The notes under the pieces are model-generated. The model ran no database searches and was not told the DNA's origin. It was given only the letters and a program-made list of their open reading frames with translations. A DNA stretch of 21,212 bases. It comes from an uncultured Clostridia bacterium (GTDB lineage: Bacteria; Bacillota; Clostridia; TANB77; CAG-508). The stretch covers positions 1-21,212 of the forward strand of contig CAKOZB010000007.1 in the NCBI GenBank assembly GCA_934131055.1. The letters are read 5' to 3'. Both the position numbers and the translations under genes were made by a program. Below, piece after piece: positions 6,513 to 13,492 of this stretch (its first letter is position 1; each line of letters opens with the position of its first letter).

Positions 6513-6541
6513 ATTATACCAAATAAATTTACATAAATCAA
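6513..6541 (-). promoter_or_regulatory. Promoter of the HTH/coiled-coil unit with an AAATTTACATAAA motif
   Basis: Minus-strand TTGATT (6541-6536), a 17-bp spacer and TATAAT (6518-6513) form a good promoter with an extended TGG before the -10. On the plus strand the spacer and -35 region read AAATTTACATAAA (6525-6537). The same string occurs inside the promoters at 16322 and 17125. A related, weaker copy of the whole promoter lies at 6608-6636 (see that entry). Confidence 0.7.
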
Positions 6542-6587
6542 ACTTTTTTGTTTCATATCTATTGTAACGCTGCATATTTCAAGTAAT

Positions 6588-6636
6588 TTTACGTAAATTA
6601 TTTCTTATTTATATCAAATAAATCTTCGTAAATCTT
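6588..6636 (-). promoter_or_regulatory. Degenerate second copy of the same promoter, with a TTTACGTAAA palindrome
   Basis: Read on the minus strand, 6636-6606 resembles 6541-6511: GATTTAyGwArATTTATTTG followed by rTATAA, with the same 17-bp spacing. A 10-bp palindrome TTTACGTAAA lies at 6588-6597 between the two copies. It may be a second start site or a duplicated operator. The -35 (AAGATT) is poor. Confidence 0.4.
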
Positions 6637-6644
6637 TTTTTATT

Positions 6645-8801
6645 TTATTCTTTTTTTTTGCCTGTAGATTTTTTATTAGTTTCCTTTGTGGTAGTTTTTG
6701 CTGTTTTTTTCTTAGCTGCAGTTTTCTTAACAGTTGTTCTTTTAGTTGCTGTTTTTGTTGTTTTTCTTGCTCTCTTAGTAGTTGTACTGCCTTCTTCTTT
6801 TACTTCTTCTGGCTTCCAAACCTCGCCTTTTTTAGGCTTATTCCAAGATATATAGTTACAGCTCTTTGGGTTATTTTCACATATGTAATAGTTTCTTCTT
6901 TTCTTTGTTTTTCTAACCTGAACCTTACCACCACATACAGGGCATGGTTGGTCTATTGTTACAACGAATGGTTTTACGTTTTTACATTCTGGGTAACCCG
7001 GGCAGGCTAAAAACTTGCCGAACCTTCCCATCTTTACTACCATCATTCTTCCACATTTATCGCACTGTACGTCTGAAACTTCATCTTCTAGTTTTACATG
7101 TTCTAGCTCTTTATCTACTTTTTCAAGCTCATTTTCAAATGGTGGATAGAAATCACGCAATATTTGTTTCCATTCTTCTTTTCCAGATGCAACTTCATCA
7201 AATTCGTTTTCTACCTTAGCAGTAAATTCAACATCTACTATATCTCCAAAGTTTTCTGTTAATAATTTATTTACAACTTCTCCAAGTTCTGTTGGAACTA
7301 ATTGCTTCTTCTCTTTTTCTATGTATCTTCGCTCTAATATTGTAGTAATTGTTGGAGAATATGTACTTGGCCTTCCTATTCCCTTAGCTTCTAGCTCTTT
7401 TACCAAACTTGCCTCTGTGTATCTTGCTGGTGGTTCTGTAAAGCTTTGTTTTGCATTCAACTTTTTCTTTTTCACTTCTTGATTTACATCTAATGCTGGA
7501 ATCGATGTTGAATCTTCTTCCTCTTGTCCATTGTCGTTTCCTTCTACATATAGAGTCATAAATCCTTTAAATTTTAAGTTTTGACCACTTGCCTTGAATA
7601 CATAATCGTTTACTTTAATATCAACATTTATTGTATCATAAACTGCAGCTGACATTTGGCTTGCTAAGAATCTGTTGTATATCAATCTATATAATTTGTA
7701 TTGGTCTGTTGTAAGTGAATCTTTTATGCTTTCTGGCGTTATATAAATATATGTTGGGCGTATACCTTCATGGGCATCTTGTGCCTCACTACTCTTTTTG
7801 TAATACCTATTTTCGTAATACTCACTTCCATAAGTTCTGCTTATTTGCTCTTTTGCAGCAGCTCTTGCTTCTTCAGATATTCTTGTAGAGTCTGTTCTCA
7901 TGTAAGTAATTAAACCTACACTACCTTTTTCAGGAATCTTTACACCTTCATATAATCCTTGCGCAACAGACATTGTCTTTTTTAGTGTGAATCCTAACTT
8001 TCTTGAAGCCTCTTGTTGCATAGTACTTGTAGTAAATGGTGGTGCTGGAGTTCTTTTCTTTTCTCCTCTTTTTACATCAGTTACAATATATTTTCCACCT
8101 TTGATATTTTCTAGAATTTCATCAACTTCTTCTTTCTTGTGCAATTCTATTTTCTTGCTTCCCTTGCCATACAATCTAGCCTCAAATTCCTTGTTAGACT
8201 TTTCATCTAATAAGATAGCATAAATGTTCCAATACTCCTCTGGTACAAAGTTTCTTATTTCATTTTCTCTATCTACAATTAACTTTACTGCAACAGATTG
8301 AACTCTTCCTGCTGATAGCCCTGGTTTTACCTTTTTCCATAATAATGGGCTTATTTTATAACCCACAATTCTATCAAGCACACGTCTTGCTTGTTGTGCA
8401 TTTGTTAAATTCATATCTATTTTTCTTGGTTTTTTTATAGATTGTTGCACAGTTTCTTTTGTTATTTCATTAAAAGTAACTCTACATACACTATCTTCTG
8501 GAATTTCCAAAATATGAGCCAAATGCCAAGCAATAGCTTCTCCTTCACGATCAGGGTCAGTTGCAAGATACACAGTTTTTGCACTCTTTGCATCTTTCTT
8601 CAAAGATTTTATTAAATCTCCCTTTCCCCTAATATTTATGTACTCTGGCTCGAAATCATTTTCAATATTAACTCCAAGCTTAGATTTTGGTAAATCCCTT
8701 ATATGCCCCATAGATGCAACTACTTTCGTATTTCCACCTAAGAATTTTTTTATAGTATTAGCCTTTGCAGGCGACTCAACAATAATTAATTTATCTGCCA
8801 T
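6645..8801 (-). CDS. topA: DNA topoisomerase I
   Basis: This 718-residue type IA topoisomerase relaxes negative supercoils by cutting one strand through a 5'-phosphotyrosine. The TOPRIM domain begins LIIVESPAKANTIKKFLG (5-22), with the acidic motif TDPDREGEA at 81-89. The strand-passage domain contains LSAGRVQSVA (162-171) and the active-site tyrosine Y300 in GLITYMRTDS. EGIRPT (345-350) and GIGRPSTY (474-481) follow. Two C-terminal zinc ribbons use C580/C583/C600/C606 and C620/C623/C641/C648. The end (about 671-718) is a Lys/Thr/Ala-rich tail resembling a histone H1 tail. A promoter at 8881-8909 drives it. The ribosome binding site is weak, and a hairpin lies just before the start. It appears monocistronic and native in composition. 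Confidence 0.97.
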   Translation of the reverse strand: MADKLIIVESPAKANTIKKFLGGNTKVVASMGHIRDLPKSKLGVNIENDFEPEYINIRGKGDLIKSLKKDAKSAKTVYLATDPDREGEAIAWHLAHILEIPEDSVCRVTFNEITKETVQQSIKKPRKIDMNLTNAQQARRVLDRIVGYKISPLLWKKVKPGLSAGRVQSVAVKLIVDRENEIRNFVPEEYWNIYAILLDEKSNKEFEARLYGKGSKKIELHKKEEVDEILENIKGGKYIVTDVKRGEKKRTPAPPFTTSTMQQEASRKLGFTLKKTMSVAQGLYEGVKIPEKGSVGLITYMRTDSTRISEEARAAAKEQISRTYGSEYYENRYYKKSSEAQDAHEGIRPTYIYITPESIKDSLTTDQYKLYRLIYNRFLASQMSAAVYDTINVDIKVNDYVFKASGQNLKFKGFMTLYVEGNDNGQEEEDSTSIPALDVNQEVKKKKLNAKQSFTEPPARYTEASLVKELEAKGIGRPSTYSPTITTILERRYIEKEKKQLVPTELGEVVNKLLTENFGDIVDVEFTAKVENEFDEVASGKEEWKQILRDFYPPFENELEKVDKELEHVKLEDEVSDVQCDKCGRMMVVKMGRFGKFLACPGYPECKNVKPFVVTIDQPCPVCGGKVQVRKTKKRRNYYICENNPKSCNYISWNKPKKGEVWKPEEVKEEGSTTTKRARKTTKTATKRTTVKKTAAKKKTAKTTTKETNKKSTGKKKE

Positions 8802-8814
8802 TAACTTTTTCGTA

Positions 8815-8849
8815 TAATCAATCTTATAAAAATTTATAAATATTGATTA
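8815..8849 (-). promoter_or_regulatory. Leader hairpin before topA
   Basis: TAATCAAT (8815-8822) pairs with ATTGATTA (8842-8849), and the inner AT-rich arms continue the stem with a one-base bulge, giving about 16 bp. It lies 13 nt ahead of the topA ATG, between promoter and start, where no good Shine-Dalgarno sequence is present. It could limit or shape translation initiation; the stem is AT-only inside, so stability is low. Confidence 0.4.
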
Positions 8850-8880
8850 ACCCTTTCTTCAAATTTAATTTCGTCAATAT

Positions 8881-8909
8881 ATTGTAGCGTAATTTTATTT
8901 AATTTTCAA
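8881..8909 (-). promoter_or_regulatory. topA promoter
   Basis: Minus-strand TTGAAA (8909-8904), a 17-bp spacer and TACAAT (8886-8881). The start would give a 5' leader of about 70 nt that contains the hairpin at 8815-8849. Confidence 0.65.
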
Positions 8910-8937
8910 GTTTTTGCATATTTTATTTTCAAAAGTA

Positions 8938-8966
8938 AATTCTAGTTTAATTTAAAAACTAGAATT
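8938..8966 (-). terminator. Probable terminator after the AAA ATPase gene
   Basis: ATTCTAGTTT (8939-8948) and AAACTAGAAT (8956-8965) are exact complements, extended by an A-T pair at each end. On the minus strand the tail TTTACTTTTG is only moderately T-rich, so this is a weak intrinsic terminator between the ATPase gene and the topA promoter. Confidence 0.5.
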
Positions 8967-8997
8967 ATACTTATAATCAAATTTTATGTGATAATTT

Positions 8998-10350
8998 TTA
9001 TAGCAAACACGTCATATATACTGGTAAGAATACTATAGCATCTTCTACCTTCAAGTCTTCTATATGTAAAACATATGCTGTTGATAAGTATTCTTTATAT
9101 TTATTTTTAAACTTATTTAAAGAAGAAAATGTATAATTTTTTCCAGATTTTACTTCTATCGGCGAAATATTATGTTTTGAAGTAATCTTATTTTTAGCAA
9201 TCAAGAAATCTATTTCCATATTATTAGCAGAATTTTGTTTGTCATAATTAAAATAAAAATATAATTTCTTTCCAGTAGCAGTCAGCATTTGTGCTACAAT
9301 ATTTTCCATAATCATTCCTTCATTAAATGTAAGTTTGTTAAATAAAATTTTCCTATATATTTCTTCATCTACTAAACCTTTTTCATCAAAAGCCAATGAA
9401 AGAAGTAATCCAGTATCCCCCATATAGCATTTTAATGCACTCGACTCTCTATTTAATCTAAGCCCAATATTAGGTTCAGTTGTATTAAACGCAATGTTTA
9501 CAATCATTGATTCTTGAAGCCAGAAAAAAGCATCTTTATAATCTCTATATCTTGCGTCTTTTTGCATTGAATTGAATGAAAATCTTTTCTCATGTTTTTG
9601 TAATTGAGATGGTATCTCTTCGAAAATACTTTGTACCTTGATTGAATCATCTCCACTATATTTTACTATATCATCTTTATACAAATTTAAGATGTCTCTC
9701 TTTATCAAGTCGACTTCCTTAAAACTTTTTGTTTTTATATATGTTTCTACCGCCTGAGGCATTCCACCTACTATTAAATATTGTTTAAAATAATCCATTG
9801 CTTCTCTATGCATTAGTTGTCCTAAAGGCTTCTTTTCTTCAAAACATTTTCTTATTAAGTCCATTAAGTTATTATTTTCATTTGCCCATAAAAATTCTTC
9901 AAAGTCCATTGGATACATATTCAAATGTCGTTCTTCTGATGGTATTAAAATATCTTCAACATTCTTTTTTATTGAAATTAAAGAACCAGTTTCGATATAA
10001 TCATACCTTCCATCAGCAACTAGATACTTAATAGCGCTTCTTGCTCTTGGATATAATTGCACCTCATCGAAAATTATTAGTGTATCTCTTTCATATAAAT
10101 CTGTTTTATAATAACTAGATAAATACATGAAAAACATATCTAAGTTATCTAGGTAATTATCAAACAATTCTTTAACATCTTTACCGACTTTGTTGAAATC
10201 GATTAATATATATGATTTATAATTTTCTTTTGCAAATTGTTCGGCTATATAGCTTTTTCCAATACGCCTCGCGCCATCAATTAAAAGAGCTACTTTTCCA
10301 TTACTCTCTTTTTTCCATTTTATCAATTCATCATATACTTTTCTTCTCAT
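8998..10350 (-). CDS. AAA-family ATPase with C-terminal DUF4143
   Basis: The 450-residue product begins with an AAA_14 domain. Walker A GARRIGKS is at 26-33, Walker B LIIFDE at 91-96 (D95, E96), and a sensor-like segment YIETGSL at 118-124. A winged-helix region follows (about 180-280). The C-terminal DUF4143 part has a PD-(D/E)XK-like arrangement: E380-I-D381, then E399 and K401 in PIEVKSGK. The family is common and often strain-variable in gut bacteria and archaea; its job is not well known. Nuclease activity is an inference from the motif. Start ATG with AAGGTGA upstream. The promoter overlaps the first of four 33-bp-spaced repeats, so dedicated, possibly self-imposed, regulation is likely. 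Composition matches the host. Confidence 0.9.
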   Translation of the reverse strand: MRRKVYDELIKWKKESNGKVALLIDGARRIGKSYIAEQFAKENYKSYILIDFNKVGKDVKELFDNYLDNLDMFFMYLSSYYKTDLYERDTLIIFDEVQLYPRARSAIKYLVADGRYDYIETGSLISIKKNVEDILIPSEERHLNMYPMDFEEFLWANENNNLMDLIRKCFEEKKPLGQLMHREAMDYFKQYLIVGGMPQAVETYIKTKSFKEVDLIKRDILNLYKDDIVKYSGDDSIKVQSIFEEIPSQLQKHEKRFSFNSMQKDARYRDYKDAFFWLQESMIVNIAFNTTEPNIGLRLNRESSALKCYMGDTGLLLSLAFDEKGLVDEEIYRKILFNKLTFNEGMIMENIVAQMLTATGKKLYFYFNYDKQNSANNMEIDFLIAKNKITSKHNISPIEVKSGKNYTFSSLNKFKNKYKEYLSTAYVLHIEDLKVEDAIVFLPVYMTCLL

Positions 10351-10369
10351 CTAATCACCTTCTAATATT

Positions 10370-10398
10370 AGTTTAACACATATCCGTGATTTTTTCAA
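10370..10398 (-). promoter_or_regulatory. Promoter of the AAA ATPase gene, spacer filled by an operator repeat
   Basis: Minus-strand TTGAAA (10398-10393), a 17-bp spacer and TAAACT (10375-10370). The 12-bp repeat ACGGATATGTGT lies in the spacer and touches the -10 hexamer, so a protein bound to it would block or alter RNA polymerase. The predicted leader is only about 13 nt. Confidence 0.6.
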
Positions 10399-10486
10399 GC
10401 GTATTTTAACACATATCCGTAATTTTTACATATCTTTTTTTACACATATCCGTACTTTTTGTATATCTTTATTCACACATATCCGC
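10376..10486 (-). repeat. Four direct repeats ACGGATATGTG(T) at exact 33-bp intervals
   Basis: On the plus strand ACACATATCCG starts at 10376, 10409, 10442 and 10475; the first three copies continue with T, the last with C. The bases after each copy are T-rich (ATTTTT or CTTTTT) but diverge, so this is a tandem array of 33-bp units in which the 11-12 bp core is held. The array fills the gap between the 10492 gene and the ATPase gene. Cores spaced by about three helical turns suit cooperative protein binding on one DNA face. Confidence 0.85.
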
Positions 10487-10491
10487 ATTTT

Positions 10492-10827
10492 TTACTTTGT
10501 CATACTAAAAATTAGTTCTGGACATTTCTTAAAATCTGATATTATATCTCCTGTTGCAACTGGTGTTACTTGGTAATTTACGAGTATTTTTAATAAATTA
10601 TCTATTAAATTTTCATTATTTGATAAATGGCTTTCTATTACCTTTTCTGTTATAACATCTTTTTCTCCATCATTTTCTTCTTTTACTAATGCAATTCCAA
10701 ATTTTTTCTCATCTTCTTTTACTTCTGAGGCGGTCAGCTTGTAATATTTTACCTTTATTTTTTGTTTTCTTTCTGCTTCATTAAAATTTTCTACATTAAT
10801 ATTAGCTTCTCCAAATAGTTTTTTCAT
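10492..10827 (-). CDS. Small hypothetical protein, DUF6514-like
   Basis: The 111-residue product has no membrane segment or cysteine cluster. A middle strand region (about 25-65: VKYYKLTASEV, KFGIALVKEEN) leads to helices ending NYQVTPVATGDIISDF (about 88-103). This resembles the C-terminal pattern, VTPxxLxDVIEDF, of a small Clostridia family annotated DUF6514, whose role is unknown. The match is from memory of the pattern and needs a profile search. Its start ATG follows AAAGGTTGTG. A promoter with an inverted repeat lies at 10891-10919. The 33-bp repeat array begins at its stop codon. It is upstream of the ATPase gene on the same strand, but that gene has its own promoter. Confidence 0.6.
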   Translation of the reverse strand: MKKLFGEANINVENFNEAERKQKIKVKYYKLTASEVKEDEKKFGIALVKEENDGEKDVITEKVIESHLSNNENLIDNLLKILVNYQVTPVATGDIISDFKKCPELIFSMTK

Positions 10828-10890
10828 ATTAAATCACAACCTTTCCTAGAGGAAAATTTAGAATTGTAAAATTAATTATTTTGATAAACG

Positions 10891-10919
10891 AAAATATTTG
10901 ATAATACTTCTATTATCAA
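10891..10919 (-). promoter_or_regulatory. Promoter with overlapping inverted repeat for the 10492-10827 gene
   Basis: Minus-strand TTGATA (10919-10914), a 17-bp spacer and TATTTT (10896-10891). A perfect 9-bp inverted repeat, TTGATAATA (10898-10906) and TATTATCAA (10911-10919), covers the -35 and most of the spacer, as a repressor operator would. A further TTGATAA lies at about 10881-10887. Confidence 0.45.
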
Positions 10920-10978
10920 CTAAGTAGTACATATGTTATTAAAAATTTTGAATTTTTTTACAATTACTTATCCCCTTT

Positions 10979-11012
10979 AAAAAAATATAATACCACCAGA
11001 TTATTCTGGTGG
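10979..11012 (-). terminator. Terminator of the mur operon with the murG stop codon in its loop
   Basis: CCACCAGA (11012-11005 on the minus strand) and TCTGGTGG (11000-10993) pair perfectly. The 4-nt loop ATAA contains the murG TAA, and the left arm encodes Pro-Pro-Glu. A T-run (TTTTTTT) follows after TATTATA, so the U-tract is slightly displaced. Confidence 0.65.
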
Positions 11013-12149
11013 CAAGTTATTTCGTGTTTCATGTTTCGACACAATTCGACAAATCTCCTTGTATATGTTTTCCTCTACATCAGTTCTTGCAACTTTTTTT
11101 GCCGATTCTCCCATTGTTTTCAAGGTTTCTGTGTCTTTCACAATATTATTTATCGTGTTATTTAATTTTGTAAAATTTAATTCTTTATCTAATATAATTT
11201 TTGCAGCACCAACTTTTTCCAATACTTTTGCATTGTATTCTTGATGGTTTTCTGTTGCAAATGGATATGGAATAAATATTGCAGGTTTTCCTAGCGTAGC
11301 AATCTCTGTAATAGTCATTGCTCCGCTTCTGCACACAGCTAAATCTGACATTTCCATAACTTCTTGCATATTATATATGTATGGTAATATTTTTGTATTC
11401 TCTATATTATCAATATCTATATTCTTAATTCTTAGTTTTTCTTTTACCTCATCATAGTTTCCTGGTCCTACTGCCCAAACTATTTGGTACTTTTCATTAA
11501 GCCTATTTTCTATTATTCCGAGTATTGCATTATTTATGCTTTGAGCCCCTTGACTTCCACCAAAAAATAATACTACTGGCAACTCTTGTTTCAATTTCAT
11601 TTCCTGTTTCAAGTTATATTTTTGCTCATCACTTAATCTATTTGAATTTACTTTCGTTGGTGTCCCAGTAACAACTATTTTTCTTGCATTTGAAATTCTT
11701 TCTTTTGCTTCTTCGAAGCCTAGCAATATTTCATCTGCTTTTTTAGCCATTACCTTTACAGCTACTCCTGGAAAAGCATTGCTTTCATGCAATACTATTG
11801 GAATTTTAAGCTTACTTGCTGCCATACATACAGAAACACATATATATCCACCTGTACCAATGACTACATCGGGCTTAAACTCTTTTAATATCTTTTTAGC
11901 TTGACCAACAGCCTTTATTGTTTTGCATAATCTTTTAATATTATCTAAATTAATTTTTCTATTAATTCCATATGCTTCAACTGTTTTTAGCTCATAACCT
12001 GCTCTTGGCACTAAATCTTTTTCTAATCCTCTACCAGTTCCTATAAAAATGATTTTTGATTGTGGTTCTTTCTCCATTATTTTATTGGCAATAGCTATTC
12101 CCGGGTTTATATGTCCTCCAGTTCCAGCCGCAGCAATTACTACTTTCAT
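11001..12149 (-). CDS. murG: UDP-GlcNAc:undecaprenyl-PP-MurNAc-pentapeptide GlcNAc transferase
   Basis: MurG adds GlcNAc to lipid I to make lipid II on the inner face of the membrane. The 382-residue product has the GT28 fold: G-loop GTGGHINPG (9-17), GTGRGLEKDLVP (38-48), GTGGYI (98-103), and HESNAFPG (121-128) in the N-domain. The C-domain has FFGGSQGAQSIN (196-206), CRSGAMTITEIATLGKPAIF (273-292) and the nucleotide-binding ATENHQEYNA (298-307). The third glycine loop reads GGYICVSV rather than the usual GGYxSGP. It is the last gene of the murE-mraY-ftsW-murG set. The start has AAAGGTG upstream. The 121-bp structured repeat separates it from ftsW, and a terminator overlaps its stop. Confidence 0.96.
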   Translation of the reverse strand: MKVVIAAAGTGGHINPGIAIANKIMEKEPQSKIIFIGTGRGLEKDLVPRAGYELKTVEAYGINRKINLDNIKRLCKTIKAVGQAKKILKEFKPDVVIGTGGYICVSVCMAASKLKIPIVLHESNAFPGVAVKVMAKKADEILLGFEEAKERISNARKIVVTGTPTKVNSNRLSDEQKYNLKQEMKLKQELPVVLFFGGSQGAQSINNAILGIIENRLNEKYQIVWAVGPGNYDEVKEKLRIKNIDIDNIENTKILPYIYNMQEVMEMSDLAVCRSGAMTITEIATLGKPAIFIPYPFATENHQEYNAKVLEKVGAAKIILDKELNFTKLNNTINNIVKDTETLKTMGESAKKVARTDVEENIYKEICRIVSKHETRNNLPPE

Positions 12150-12182
12150 TTTTTACACCTTTCTTTATTCGATTTATTAAGT

Positions 12183-12303
12183 TTGGAAAAGAATTAAATT
12201 TTGTCAATAAAAATGTTTTTTCAAAGGCAAAGGTTAATATTTTGTGTATGTAACCACTTTTGAAAAGAAATTTTACATAGCCAAAATTATAATTATTTTT
12301 CAA
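12183..12303. repeat. Structured 121-bp repeat, copy 1 (between ftsW and murG)
   Basis: The ends are complementary (12183-12202 with about 12282-12303: about 20 bp with one wobble, one mismatch and one bulge). Inside, TTTTCAAA (about 12218-12225) pairs with TTTGAAAA (12259-12266), and GGTTA (12232-12236) pairs with TAACC (12251-12255). The copy at 16026-16147 has the same arrangement. It starts 3 nt after the ftsW stop (restored frame) and ends 33 nt before murG. No ORF inside looks real. Confidence 0.8.
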
Positions 12304-12306
12304 GCT

Positions 12307-13474
12307 CTAAACCTTTGAACCTGCCCTTGACACATTAAGCAAAATTCCCACTCCAACCAGTAGTACTAACAGTGCAGTTCCTCCGATAACTAAAGAACGG
12401 AAGTGCCATACCTGTTGTTGGTATAGATGCTGTAACAACCGCTATGTTTATTATTGCTTGTGTTGCTACAAGTGTTGTAACTCCTATTGCAAGCAAACTT
12501 CCAAACATGTCTGGTGCCTTCATAGAAATTACGATTCCTCTCCATACAAAAATTGCAAATAATAATATGATTGTAACGCAACCTACAAAACCCAATTCTT
12601 CTGCAACTATTGCAAATATGAAATCATTTTGTGGTTCTGGTATGTACAAATATTTTTGTTTACTGTTTCCTAGTCCTACTCCAAACAATCCTCCAGAACC
12701 AATCGCATACAAACTTTGTACCATTTGGTAACCCGTTCCGGTCGCATCAGACCAAGGGTCAAAGAATGTCATAATTCTATCCATTCTAAACGAGTCACTA
12801 GCATCACCTTTTAATAACTCTCTTATTATTACTAAGGCTACTCCCGCGACTCCTGCCAGACCAGCAAACATAAAATGTAACAGCCTGCATCCAGCCATTA
12901 ACATCATTACACAGGTTACAATACCTACAACTAAAGATACACTCAAATGGTTTTGAACAAAGTACAATATTGCAATTGGAGGAATTAAAAATGCCATAGG
13001 CAATACAAATCCTTTTCCAAATTGCTTTAAATCATTTTTGTGGTCTGATAAATATCCTGCATAAAATATTATTAAACCTATTTTTGTAAATTCTGATGGT
13101 TGGAACTGTCCGAGTCCTTTTATTTCAATCCATCTTTTTGCACCATTAACACTTTTTCCAAGTTTCGGTACTAAAACTAAAAGTAAAATTGCAACAGATA
13201 TTACATATATAACCTTATAATATTTTTTTAAAAATCTATAATCAGATTTTGAAAAGAATAACATTAATCCTATTCCAACCAAAGCAAATTCAAATTGTTT
13301 TAAAAAATATGTATAGCTTTTTCCTGTTGACGAAAGAGCAGATGGTGCACTCGCCGAAAGCACCATAACAACACCCAAAGATAGCAGTATTAATACGGTT
13401 ATAAATAAAATGTAATCCATTTTATTATTCATAAATTTCGAAAATCTTTTAACTTTCTTTTTTTCTCTTTGCAT
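12307..13474 (-). CDS. ftsW: SEDS peptidoglycan glycosyltransferase FtsW/SpoVE, frameshifted near the 3' end
   Basis: SEDS proteins polymerise lipid II with a partner class B PBP at the division site or in the spore septum. About ten membrane helices are visible. Family motifs are NGAKRW (110-115), QPSEFTK (125-131), and IPEPQNDFIFA with the catalytic Asp D284. PTTGMALPFFSY (352-363) is where the family continues GGTxLL. As read, the frame turns into a 16-residue nonsense tail and stops at 12335. Removing the one extra base at about 12385 restores GGTALLVLLVGVGILLNVSR and a stop at 12307-12309, giving 388 residues. This is a sequencing or assembly error or a recent mutation in an essential-type gene. 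It lies 18 bp after mraY, with GAAAGGA before ATG. FtsW and SpoVE cannot be told apart here. Confidence 0.92.
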
Positions 13475-13492
13475 TTGTTCGTCCTTTCAATT

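Noticed and set aside
10376..10486. CRISPR array or plasmid iterons
   Set aside because: Only four 11-12 bp repeats with T-rich, partly similar intervals of 21 bp; no cas or rep genes. Promoter operators fit better.
12082..12303. Open frame across the murG start and the 121-bp repeat
   Set aside because: It lies in the structured repeat and the out-of-frame murG start, with no ribosome binding site; repeat-derived noise.
12183..12303. Known riboswitch or 6S RNA
   Set aside because: The conserved bases match no riboswitch core I can recall, and a second copy in the same cluster argues against 6S RNA.
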